Positions 5,914-12,412 of a DNA stretch of 14,877 bases are shown here, piece after piece; positions within the stretch are counted from its first letter, which is position 1, and each line of letters starts with the position of its first letter. Both the position numbers and the translations under genes were made by a program. Source of the stretch: Thiocapsa sp. UBA6158 (GTDB taxonomy: Bacteria > Pseudomonadota > Gammaproteobacteria > Chromatiales > Chromatiaceae); contig NZ_DIUM01000028.1 in NCBI RefSeq assembly GCF_002423035.1, forward strand, positions 1 through 14,877. Reading direction: 5' to 3'. Below the pieces are notes generated by a model. It was not told the DNA's origin. It saw only the letters and a program-made list of their open reading frames with translations, and did no database searches.

Positions 5914-7266
5914 ATGGCTAAGAAAGGCGGATCGATGGGACAGACGCTCGGCGGTATGGGGCGTCTGACCGAGCTGCGGGCGCGATTGCTGTTCGTGGTC
6001 GGTGCCCTCCTGGTCTATCGCATCGGGACATTCATTCCGGTTCCGGGCGTGAATCCCGAGGCGCTGGCCATCCTGTTCGACCAAAACCAAGGCTCCATCC
6101 TGGACATGTTCAACATGTTCTCGGGCGGCGCCCTGGAGCGCGCGAGTTTGTTCGCGCTCGGGATCATGCCCTACATCTCGGCGTCGATCATCATGCAGTT
6201 GATGACCTCCGTGGTCCCGAAGCTCGAGCAGCTGAAAAAGGAAGGTGAGTCAGGGCGTCGGAAGATTACCCAGTACACGCGCTATGGCACGGTCGTATTG
6301 GCGACCTTCCAGGCCGTCGGGATCTCGATGGCGTTGCAGGGGCAGACCGCAGGCGGCTCGGCTCTGGTCAGTCACGCGGGTATCGGCTTCGTCTTTACGG
6401 CGACGGTGTCGCTGGTGACCGGGACCATGTTCCTCATGTGGCTCGGCGAGCAGATCACCGAACGGGGTATCGGCAACGGCATCTCGCTGATCATCTTCGC
6501 GGGCATCGTCGCCGGACTGCCCTCTGCGCTGGGCGGGACATTGGAGCTGGCGCGCACCGGCGAGATGAACTCTTTGGCCGTGCTGGCGCTGTTCGCCATG
6601 GCGCTCGCCGTGACGGCCTTCGTGGTCTTCGTCGAGCGAGGTCAACGGCGGATTACGGTGAACTATGCGCGGCGTCAGCAGGGCCGCAAGATGATGCAGG
6701 CCCAGAGCACGCATCTACCGCTCAAGCTGAACATGGCTGGCGTGATTCCGCCGATCTTTGCCTCGAGTATCATCCTGTTCCCCGGCACGCTGGGCCAATG
6801 GTTCGGGAGCAGCGAGGGCATGCGTTGGTTGGCCGATATCACAGCGAAGCTGTCGCCGGGAGAGCCCGTCTACGTCCTGCTTTATGCGGCGGCGATCATC
6901 TTCTTTTGCTTTTTCTATACCGCCTTGGTCTTCAACGCCAAGGATACAGCCGACAATCTGAAGCGCTCCGGTGCCTTTATTCCGGGGATCAGGCCAGGCG
7001 AGCAGACGGCGCGGTACATCGACACCGTGATGACGCGGTTGACCGCGGCAGGTGCGATCTACATCACGGCCGTGTGTTTGCTGCCCGAGTTTCTCATCGT
7101 CGGTTACAACGTGCCCTTCTACTTCGGCGGAACGTCCCTGTTGATCGTCGTCGTGGTGGTGATGGATTTCATGGCCCAGGTTCAAGCTCACTTGATGTCA
7201 CATCAATACGAAGGCTTGATGCGGAAAGCAAACCTAAAGTCGCCGGGCGCCGGCATGCTGCGCTGA
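5914..7266 (+). CDS. secY: Protein translocase subunit SecY
   Basis: This is a 450-residue multi-spanning inner-membrane protein, close to the family length of about 440. SecY is the channel of the SecYEG translocon for export and membrane insertion. Ten hydrophobic segments can be read, at roughly 24-43, 77-97, 124-141, 155-176, 187-203, 219-240, 274-293, 318-340, 371-392 and 401-424. Conserved blocks include MFNMFSGGALERAS (plug region, about 65-78), the cytoplasmic loop GESGRRKITQYTRYGT, GEQITERGIGNGIS, and FIPGIRPGEQTARYID (about 355-370). ATG 5914 follows AAGGG. A later in-frame ATG (codon 8) is possible, but the first fits the Shine-Dalgarno spacing and the basic N-terminus of the family. 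Confidence 0.98.
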   Translation: MAKKGGSMGQTLGGMGRLTELRARLLFVVGALLVYRIGTFIPVPGVNPEALAILFDQNQGSILDMFNMFSGGALERASLFALGIMPYISASIIMQLMTSVVPKLEQLKKEGESGRRKITQYTRYGTVVLATFQAVGISMALQGQTAGGSALVSHAGIGFVFTATVSLVTGTMFLMWLGEQITERGIGNGISLIIFAGIVAGLPSALGGTLELARTGEMNSLAVLALFAMALAVTAFVVFVERGQRRITVNYARRQQGRKMMQAQSTHLPLKLNMAGVIPPIFASSIILFPGTLGQWFGSSEGMRWLADITAKLSPGEPVYVLLYAAAIIFFCFFYTALVFNAKDTADNLKRSGAFIPGIRPGEQTARYIDTVMTRLTAAGAIYITAVCLLPEFLIVGYNVPFYFGGTSLLIVVVVVMDFMAQVQAHLMSHQYEGLMRKANLKSPGAGMLR

Positions 7267-7295
7267 GTGGCGCTCGAGTCTGAAGGAGAGAACAA

Positions 7296-7409
7296 ATGAA
7301 AGTGCGAGCATCTGTTAAGAAGTTGTGCCGGAACTGCAAGATCATCCGGCGCAACGGCACCGTGAGGGTCATCTGCAAGGATCCGCGCCACAAACAACGC
7401 CAGGGCTAG
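7296..7409 (+). CDS. rpmJ: 50S ribosomal protein L36 (zinc-binding type)
   Basis: This 37-codon gene starts at ATG 7296 and ends TAG 7407-7409. The product begins MKVRASVKKLCRNCKIIRR and ends CKDPRHKQRQG. Cys11, Cys14, Cys27 and His32 form the CCCH zinc ribbon, so this is the zinc-binding L36. L36 is the smallest large-subunit protein and bridges 23S rRNA helices near the L6 and L16 region. A strong Shine-Dalgarno, GAAGGAGAG, sits about 5 bases before the ATG. Its place between secY and rpsM, with no adk, map or infA, is the gammaproteobacterial arrangement. Confidence 0.97.
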   Translation: MKVRASVKKLCRNCKIIRRNGTVRVICKDPRHKQRQG

Positions 7410-7419
7410 GACCTACGGC

Positions 7420-7447
7420 TTGATTGAAGGCAGCAGTTTGATATACT
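7420..7447 (+). promoter_or_regulatory. Sigma70-type promoter of the alpha operon
   Basis: TTGATT at 7420-7425 and TATACT at 7442-7447 form -35 and -10 hexamers with a 16-base spacer, in the 85-base gap between rpmJ and rpsM. TATACT matches the -10 consensus at five of six bases. Transcription would start near 7454, giving a leader of about 40 bases before the S13 start codon. This is the position of the alpha operon promoter in E. coli. There is no terminator upstream of it, so read-through from the spc block would add to its output. Confidence 0.72.
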
Positions 7448-7494
7448 ACGCGGTTTACCCGCTTGGCAATTTGGATTTCAGGGGTTTCTAAGCT

Positions 7495-7851
7495 ATGGCC
7501 CGTATCGCCGGCGTCAACATCCCGGACAAGAAGCACGCCGTCATCGCGTTGACTTCGATTTATGGCATCGGCCGCGTGCGTGCCGCTGTGATCTGCGACG
7601 CCGCCGGTGTACCGCGCGATGCCAAGGTTCAGAGCCTCACGGAAGAAGAGGTCGACAAGCTCCGCAACGAGGTCGGCAAGTTCTCCGTGGAGGGCGATTT
7701 GCGGCGCGAAGTGTCGATGAATATCAAGCGTTTGATGGACCTCGGCTGTAACCGCGGCATTCGTCACCGTCGCGGCTTGCCGTTGCGTGGCCAGCGGACC
7801 CGCACGAACGCACGTACCCGCAAGGGTCCGCGTCGTCCCATCAAACGATAA
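7495..7851 (+). CDS. rpsM: 30S ribosomal protein S13
   Basis: The product has 118 residues, the standard length. It begins MARIAGVNIPDKKHAVIALT, followed by the helix-two-turn-helix IYGIGRVRAAVICDAAGV. The conserved C-terminal arm reads GCNRGIRHRRGLPLRGQRTR then NARTRKGPRR. S13 sits in the 30S head, makes bridges to L5 and 23S rRNA, and touches P-site tRNA through its tail. The start follows an AGGGGT Shine-Dalgarno at 7480-7485. It is the first gene of the alpha operon and is therefore the likely site of S4-mediated translational repression if the E. coli mechanism holds. Confidence 0.98.
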   Translation: MARIAGVNIPDKKHAVIALTSIYGIGRVRAAVICDAAGVPRDAKVQSLTEEEVDKLRNEVGKFSVEGDLRREVSMNIKRLMDLGCNRGIRHRRGLPLRGQRTRTNARTRKGPRRPIKR

Positions 7852-7889
7852 GGGCGCTTGGGCGCAGCGAAAGGGCTGGAAAACCTCGA

Positions 7890-8279
7890 ATGGCTAAACC
7901 GACTCGTACGATCAAGAAAAAGATCAAGAAGCAGGTGGCGGATGGGATTGCTCACGTCCACGCCTCGTTCAACAACACCATCATCACCATCACTGACCGT
8001 CAAGGCAATGTGTTGTCGTGGGCAACCGCAGGTGGCTCCGGGTTCCGGGGATCGCGCAAGAGCACGCCTTTCGCTGCGCAGGTCGCGGCCGACAAGGCCG
8101 GCCAGGCGGTGAAAGACTACGGTCTGCGTAACCTCGACGTCAATGTGAAGGGTCCAGGGCCGGGTCGTGAGTCTGCGGTGCGTGCACTCAATAACGCCGG
8201 ATTCAAGATCACGAGCATTACCGACGTGACGCCGATCCCGCACAATGGCTGCCGCCCGCCCAAGAAGCGGCGCGTCTGA
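7890..8279 (+). CDS. rpsK: 30S ribosomal protein S11
   Basis: The product has 129 residues, the usual length. A Lys-rich N-terminus precedes ADGIAHVHASFNNTIITITD. The core contains SWATAGGSGFRGSRKSTPFA, and NVKGPGPGRESAVRAL follows. It ends IPHNGCRPPKKRRV, the universal S11 tail. S11 lies on the platform of the 30S subunit near the mRNA exit and contacts helix 45 of 16S rRNA. The Asn-Gly in the tail is the site of isoaspartate formation reported for E. coli S11. ATG 7890 is 38 bases after rpsM, with AAAGGGCTGGA upstream as the ribosome binding site. Confidence 0.98.
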   Translation: MAKPTRTIKKKIKKQVADGIAHVHASFNNTIITITDRQGNVLSWATAGGSGFRGSRKSTPFAAQVAADKAGQAVKDYGLRNLDVNVKGPGPGRESAVRALNNAGFKITSITDVTPIPHNGCRPPKKRRV

Positions 8280-8298
8280 TACAGGAACAGGTAGAGAC

Positions 8299-8919
8299 AT
8301 GGCACGTTATACAGGCCCAACCTGCAAACTCGCACGGCGCGAGGGGACCGATCTCGCCCTGAAGAGTCGCGCGCGCTCGCTGGACACCAAGTGCAACCTC
8401 GAGAAGCAGCCCGGTCAAACCACGGATCGTCGGCGTCGGCTTTCGGACTACGGTGTGCAGCTTCGCGAGAAGCAAAAGGTTCGTCGAATCTATGGACTGA
8501 TGGAGCGTCAGTTCCGCAATTATTACAAGAAAGCGGCTCAAGCCAAGGGCGCGACGGGCGAAAACCTGTTGCAGCTCCTCGAGCGCCGCCTCGACAACGT
8601 CGTGTACCGGATGGGTTTCGGCGCGACGCGCTCCGAAGCCCGTCAATTGGTCAGTCACAAGGCCATCTTGGTCAACGGCCGCGTGGTGAACATCGCCTCC
8701 TACCAGGTCGGTGCCGATGATCATGTCGAGGTCCGAGAGGTCGCGAAGAAGCAGGTGCGCGTCCAAAACGCGCTGGCGCTCGCCGAGCAGTATGGCTTCC
8801 CCGATTGGGTCGAAGTCGATACCAAAGGTTTCAAGGGCGTCTTCAAGCGTATTCCGGACCGCTCGGACCTGCCGGCCGACATCAACGAATCGCTGATCGT
8901 CGAGTTGTACTCCAAGTAA
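8299..8919 (+). CDS. rpsD: 30S ribosomal protein S4
   Basis: The product has 206 residues, the same as the E. coli protein. It begins MARYTGPTCKLARREGTDL and has the KCNLEKQPGQ segment. The S4 RNA-binding domain spans roughly residues 95-155 (LDNVVYRMGFGATRSEARQL, then HKAILVNGRVVNIASY). It ends ESLIVELYSK. The open frame runs upstream through the rpsK end, but ATG 8299 gives the family start and follows AGGTAGAG. S4 is a primary assembly protein for the 5' domain of 16S rRNA, part of the mRNA entry helicase site, and the autogenous repressor of the alpha operon in E. coli. Confidence 0.98.
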   Translation: MARYTGPTCKLARREGTDLALKSRARSLDTKCNLEKQPGQTTDRRRRLSDYGVQLREKQKVRRIYGLMERQFRNYYKKAAQAKGATGENLLQLLERRLDNVVYRMGFGATRSEARQLVSHKAILVNGRVVNIASYQVGADDHVEVREVAKKQVRVQNALALAEQYGFPDWVEVDTKGFKGVFKRIPDRSDLPADINESLIVELYSK

Positions 8920-8941
8920 GGAGCTTCGTGAGGGGCACTGA

Positions 8942-9952
8942 ATGACTGACGCTATTGGCGAATTTCTCAAACCGCGCATCGTACGGGTCGAGGCGGTCGA
9001 CGGCAGCTCGACGCATGCCCGGGTGTCGCTGGAGCCGCTCGAGCGTGGCTTCGGGCATACCCTCGGCAATGCGCTGCGCCGTATTCTCTTATCCTCGATG
9101 GACGGCTGGGCGGTGACGGAGGTCGAGATCCAGGGCGTCTTGCATGAGTACACCACGATTCCGGGCGTCCAAGAGGATGTTCTTGAGATCCTGCTGAATC
9201 TGAAACAGCTCGCCATCTCCCTCAAGGGCAAGGACGAGGCGACCTTTACGGTGAGCAAGACAGGTCCGGGTGTCGTGACCGCCGCGGACATCGCGATCGA
9301 CCATACCGCCGAGATCGCCAACCCCCATCTGGTCATCGCGAACATGACCGAGGGTGAGTTAAGCATGTCGATGACGATTCGGCGCGGGCGCGGTTACGAG
9401 CCTGCGACGCAGCGCGAGCTCGACGAGGGCGAAGATCGCCCGATCGGCAAGCTGCCGCTGGACGCATCCTACAGTCCGATTCGGCGGGTCTCCATCGAGG
9501 TCCAGTCGGCGCGTGTCGAGCAGCGCACCGATTTGGATCGGTTGGTCATCGACTTGGAGACCAACGGGACCATCGATCCGCGCGAGGCGATACAGCGGGC
9601 TGCGACGATCCTTCGAGATCAGTTGTCCAGCTTCGTCGCCTTGGAAGGGTCCGGTCCGTCGGATACGCATGTCATGGAGGCGCGCGACGAGTCGCCCTAC
9701 GATCCGATTCTGCTGCGTCCGGTCGACGACCTCGAGCTGACCGTTCGCTCCGCGAACTGTCTGAAGGCCGAGAACATCTATCTGATCGGCGATTTGATCC
9801 AGCGTACCGAAGTCGAACTTCTCAAGACGCCGAATCTCGGCAAGAAGTCGTTGACCGAGATCAAGGATGTGCTCGCGACACGCGGACTGTCGCTCGGGAT
9901 GCGTCTCGAAAACTGGCCGCCGGACAATATCGCCGAGCTCGGCATTCGCTAA
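8942..9952 (+). CDS. rpoA: DNA-directed RNA polymerase subunit alpha
   Basis: The product has 336 residues (E. coli 329). The N-terminal assembly domain, about 1-235, contains LEPLERGFGHTLGNALRRIL (dimerisation and beta contact), VLHEYTTIPGVQEDVLEIL and RVEQRTDLDRLVIDLETNGT. A flexible linker at about 236-253 is followed by the C-terminal domain with PILLRPVDDLELTVRSANCL and LLKTPNLGKKSLTEIKDVLA. Arg269 corresponds to E. coli Arg265, which contacts UP-element DNA and activators such as CRP. All key residues that I can identify are present. A GAGGGG Shine-Dalgarno lies just upstream of ATG 8942. Confidence 0.98.
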   Translation: MTDAIGEFLKPRIVRVEAVDGSSTHARVSLEPLERGFGHTLGNALRRILLSSMDGWAVTEVEIQGVLHEYTTIPGVQEDVLEILLNLKQLAISLKGKDEATFTVSKTGPGVVTAADIAIDHTAEIANPHLVIANMTEGELSMSMTIRRGRGYEPATQRELDEGEDRPIGKLPLDASYSPIRRVSIEVQSARVEQRTDLDRLVIDLETNGTIDPREAIQRAATILRDQLSSFVALEGSGPSDTHVMEARDESPYDPILLRPVDDLELTVRSANCLKAENIYLIGDLIQRTEVELLKTPNLGKKSLTEIKDVLATRGLSLGMRLENWPPDNIAELGIR

Positions 9953-9988
9953 CGCTTTTCGACTCAAGAACTATTCGGGATTAGGACC

Positions 9989-10381
9989 ATGCGTCATCGC
10001 AATGCCGGAAGGCACCTCAATCGCACCGGCTCGCACCGCGAGGCCATGTTTCGCAACATGGCGGCGTCGTTGTTTCGCCATGAACTGATCAAGACCACAT
10101 TGCCTAAGGCCAAGGAACTGCGGCGCGTTGCAGAGCCTTTGATCACGCTGGCAAAGAGCGATTCCGTTCACACCCGACGCCTTGCCTTTGCGCGGCTGCG
10201 CGACAAGGAAGCGGTCGGCAAGCTTTTCGTCGAGCTTGGGCCGCGCTACCAGGCGCGTCCGGGTGGCTATCTGCGCATCCTCAAGTGCGGTTTTCGCGCC
10301 GGCGATGCCGCGCCGATGGCTTACGTCGAGCTGGTTGACCGTCCCGCGGACGCGGTGGTCGTCGAAGACGACGAGGATTGA
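9989..10381 (+). CDS. rplQ: 50S ribosomal protein L17
   Basis: The product has 130 residues. It begins MRHRNAGRHLNRTGSHREAM followed by FRNMAASLFRHELIKTTLPK, a near-universal L17 signature. The central ARLRDKEAVGKLFVELGPRY and GGYLRILKCGFRAGDAAPMA complete the match. The acidic end (VVEDDED) is the variable tail. L17 lies near the tunnel exit of the large subunit. It is the last gene of the alpha operon; the stop at 10379-10381 is 24 bases before the terminator hairpin begins. TTAGGA upstream of ATG 9989 serves as Shine-Dalgarno. Confidence 0.98.
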   Translation: MRHRNAGRHLNRTGSHREAMFRNMAASLFRHELIKTTLPKAKELRRVAEPLITLAKSDSVHTRRLAFARLRDKEAVGKLFVELGPRYQARPGGYLRILKCGFRAGDAAPMAYVELVDRPADAVVVEDDED

Positions 10382-10407
10382 CTTGCGTCTTGATGTGCTT
10401 GTATCAA
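10378..10407 (+). promoter_or_regulatory. Possible promoter overlapping the rplQ stop and leading into the terminator
   Basis: TTGACT at 10378-10383 matches five of six -35 bases. TATCAA at 10402-10407 matches four of six -10 bases, with an 18-base spacer. A transcript starting near 10414 would begin inside the left arm of the terminator stem and could not fold it. It could therefore read into the SAM hydrolase gene, which otherwise has no room for a promoter of its own. This is a sequence-based inference; the -10 is only moderate. Confidence 0.4.
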
Positions 10408-10433
10408 AAAGCCGGGTTCTTGCCCGGCTTTTT
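10406..10433 (+). terminator. Rho-independent terminator of the alpha operon
   Basis: GCCGGG at 10411-10416 pairs with CCCGGC at 10423-10428 around the loop TTCTTG. Five T follow at 10429-10433. Five A precede the stem at 10406-10410, so the AT flanks pair too and the structure could also work on the opposite strand. It starts 24 bases after the rplQ stop and ends the ribosomal supercluster. The next start codon is only nine bases beyond the T-tract. Confidence 0.9.
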
Positions 10434-10442
10434 GGTTGACTG

Positions 10443-11192
10443 ATGTCGCCGATCCGGCGCCTTGTCCTCGTCACCGATTTCGGCGACGGCATCTATGTCG
10501 GGCAGATGCGCGCTCGGCTCGGTGATCTACTCCCCGGGGTTCCCCTCGTGGATCTCGTTCACGACCTCCCGCCGTTCCGCATCGATTTGGCCGCCTGTCT
10601 CTTGCCTGCACTCGTGCGCGATATGCCAGCCGGATCGATCTATGTTTGTGTCGTGGATCCGGGTGTCGGGGGTGCGCGCGCCGGTCTTCTGGTTCAAATG
10701 CGTGACTCCTGGTTCATCGGTCCCGACAACGGTTTGCTGGTTCCGCTCGTGCATTGCGCCGAGGATGCCGTCGTGGCTCGGATCGGCTGGTATCCGTCCG
10801 TGCTTTCGGCGAGCTTCCACGGACGCGACTGGTTCGCCCCTGCTGCGGCACGCCTGGCGCTCGGCACGGACCTTCAGCTGTGCCCACTCGATCCGGCCGA
10901 CATGGTCGGGTCGGACTGGCCGAAGGAACGCGCTGCGGTCGTTTACGTCGATCGCTTCGGGAATCTGATGACCGGGCTTCAGGCGACGGGTCGACCGAGG
11001 ACGCACGCGTTGCAGGTCGGGCAACGATGTCTCCGGCATGCTCGGACCTTCTGCGAGGTCGCATCCGGCGAGGCGTTTTGGTACGAGAATGCATTCGGAC
11101 TCGTCGAGATCGCGGTCAATCTCGGTCGAGCGGATCGCGAGCTGGGCCTGTCTCCGGGCGATCCCATCGGTCCTTTCCTGCCCCTCGGGTGA
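10443..11192 (+). CDS. SAM hydrolase (SAM hydroxide adenosyltransferase, DUF62 family)
   Basis: The 249-residue product belongs to the S-adenosylmethionine hydroxide adenosyltransferase family, which hydrolyses SAM to adenosine and methionine and is related to the fluorinase and chlorinase. In order I see TDFGDGIYVGQM (residues 11-22), VDPGVGGAR (71-79), GPDNGLL (93-99), FHGRDWFAP (125-133), YVDRFGNLMT (168-177) and NAFGLVEIAVNLGRA (216-230) with LGLSPGD. The catalytic Asp-Arg-His triad described for the archaeal enzyme maps to Asp72, Arg79 and His126, all present. The family usually has TN after FGNLI; here it is TG. The protein is likely cytoplasmic, with no signal or membrane segment. No Shine-Dalgarno is visible and the ATG lies just after the terminator, followed by a CGCCG-ATC-CGGCG mini-hairpin at 10447-10459. 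The physiological role in bacteria is unsettled. Confidence 0.88.
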   Translation: MSPIRRLVLVTDFGDGIYVGQMRARLGDLLPGVPLVDLVHDLPPFRIDLAACLLPALVRDMPAGSIYVCVVDPGVGGARAGLLVQMRDSWFIGPDNGLLVPLVHCAEDAVVARIGWYPSVLSASFHGRDWFAPAAARLALGTDLQLCPLDPADMVGSDWPKERAAVVYVDRFGNLMTGLQATGRPRTHALQVGQRCLRHARTFCEVASGEAFWYENAFGLVEIAVNLGRADRELGLSPGDPIGPFLPLG

Positions 11193-11481
11193 AGCAATGC
11201 GCGCAGTCGCCGATGCGCCCCTCCGGCCTGCTGCTTTGGCCATGATTGCCCCCGGCATTTTGTCGCTTTTCCGGCGGGCGCGATGACCTATAGTGTGGTA
11301 ACGGTGTAGAGGCCGAGTGTCCGTCGGACACCCGATGTCGCCTTTCTGTTTTATCCGAAGCTTCAGGCTTCGAATAGACCCCTGCACCCTTCGCGGTATT
11401 CTGGACCCGGCCCGCTTCGATTGGCGGCGGAGGGCCGGCAGTGCGCGACGAGCGATCCATCCATCCCTATCGGAGAATGAC
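11193..11481. other. Intergenic region with two small hairpins, probable leader of the DUF533 gene
   Basis: This 289-base gap contains no convincing coding frame. A -10-like TATAGT lies at 11289-11294, with only a poor -35 (TTTTCC, 11267-11272). Downstream are two perfect inverted repeats: GTGTCC/GGACAC with a three-base loop (11317-11331) and CGAAGC/GCTTCG with a five-base loop (11356-11372). Neither has a T-run. If the promoter is real, the leader would be about 180 bases. GGAG near 11472 is the Shine-Dalgarno of the next gene. Confidence 0.45.
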
Positions 11482-12279
11482 ATGGCCAACTTCGGCGATC
11501 TACTCGGTAGCTTCATTCAGAACAACATGGCGAAGTCCGGCTCCGGCCGGATGGGGAACGCGCTGCAGGATCTTCAGGCAAATCTCGGCCGGATGGCCGG
11601 CGGTCAGGGCGGGGGTGGCGGCGCCGGCGGCAATATGCTCGGCGGTCTCCTCGAGATGGCCAAGGGTACCCTGGGCAACGCCTCGCAGAACCCCATGCAG
11701 GCCGGCGGAATCGGCGCCGTGCTCGGCTCGGTCTTGGGCGGCGGCGGAAAGTCGGTGAAGGGCGCCATGACCGGGGGCGCGCTGGCGATGCTGGCCGGGA
11801 TCGCCTACAAGGCGTTTACCGAATCGGATCAAGCGGCTCAGGCGTCCGGGATGACCGCCGCGAGCGCTCCGGCAGCATTCCCGTTGGGCCTCAGATCCCC
11901 GCAGACTGCGGCAGAGGAGCAGGCCTTGGAGAACACCGCACAACTGATCATCAAGGGCATGATCAACATCGCCAAGTCGGATGGTCAGGTGAGCGTGGAC
12001 GAGATCCAGCGAATCGTCGGAAGAATCGAGGCCGCCGGCATGGGCGCGGAGGCTCAGGAGTGGTTGATGACTGAGCTGCGTCAGCCGCTGAATCTCGACG
12101 CCTTCGTGGCCGAGATCCCGAGTCCCGAGGTGGCTGCCGAGGTCTATGCGGCATCCCTGCTAGCGGTGGAGGTGGACACCCCGCAAGAGCAGCACTATCT
12201 CCGCGACTTTGCCGAGAAGGCCGGACTGCATCCGCTCGTCGTGCAACACATTCACCAGTCGATGGGCGTCGCGGTCTGA
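11482..12279 (+). CDS. DUF533 / YebE-like protein with TerB-fold C-terminus
   Basis: The 265-residue protein resembles the DUF533 family (E. coli YebE), whose function is unknown. From the start: an N-terminal segment MANFGDLLGSFIQNNMAKSG; a Gly-rich low-complexity stretch around residues 38-58; another Gly-rich stretch; one hydrophobic segment at about 95-115 (GAMTGGALAMLAGIAYKAF) that could span the membrane; an Ala-Pro linker; and a helical C-terminal region from about residue 145. That region contains IIKGMINIAKSDGQVSVDE, the TerB/DjlA-like acidic motif found in tellurite-resistance-associated proteins. Start choice: CGGAGAATGAC lies directly before ATG 11482, and the longer in-frame extension upstream has no family likeness. 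It appears monocistronic and is convergent with the helicase gene. Tellurite resistance should not be inferred from the fold. Confidence 0.8.
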   Translation: MANFGDLLGSFIQNNMAKSGSGRMGNALQDLQANLGRMAGGQGGGGGAGGNMLGGLLEMAKGTLGNASQNPMQAGGIGAVLGSVLGGGGKSVKGAMTGGALAMLAGIAYKAFTESDQAAQASGMTAASAPAAFPLGLRSPQTAAEEQALENTAQLIIKGMINIAKSDGQVSVDEIQRIVGRIEAAGMGAEAQEWLMTELRQPLNLDAFVAEIPSPEVAAEVYAASLLAVEVDTPQEQHYLRDFAEKAGLHPLVVQHIHQSMGVAV

Positions 12280-12299
12280 GAACGCCGAGTCGGATCTTG

Positions 12300-12365
12300 C
12301 CGCGGAGTTACAGGGAAAGGCACGACACCTTCGGTCTCCTGCCGTGTCGTTCCGTGCCTCCGCGG
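12300..12365. repeat. Long imperfect inverted repeat between convergent genes
   Basis: Three nested arms can pair: CCGCGG (12300-12305) with CCGCGG (12360-12365), AGGCA (12318-12322) with TGCCT (12355-12359), and CGACAC (12323-12328) with GTGTCG (12344-12349). The loop has 15 bases and there is a five-base bulge on the right. A second, perfect 7-bp hairpin follows: GCCCGAG (12387-12393) with CTCGGGC (12399-12405). There is no T-run on either strand, so these are weak as intrinsic terminators. They may still protect the 3' ends of the two convergent transcripts or act with Rho; that is inference. Confidence 0.5.
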
Positions 12366-12412
12366 CCAAGAGTGCTCGTTGCCGGCGCCCGAGAGCGACT
12401 CGGGCACCCGGG

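Noticed and set aside
8218..9366. A 382-codon open frame on the minus strand across rpsD and rpoA
   Set aside because: It is the antisense shadow of two certain genes. It has no family likeness and no ribosome binding site; GC-rich codon use creates long antisense frames.
11317..11481. N-terminal extension of the DUF533 protein from an in-frame ATG or GTG upstream
   Set aside because: The extension would translate through both hairpins, is Arg/Pro-rich without family likeness, and lacks a ribosome binding site, whereas ATG 11482 has GGAG just upstream.
10527..11516. A 329-codon minus-strand frame across the SAM hydrolase
   Set aside because: The plus-strand SAM hydrolase has every family motif, and the minus product is Arg-rich without recognisable domains.
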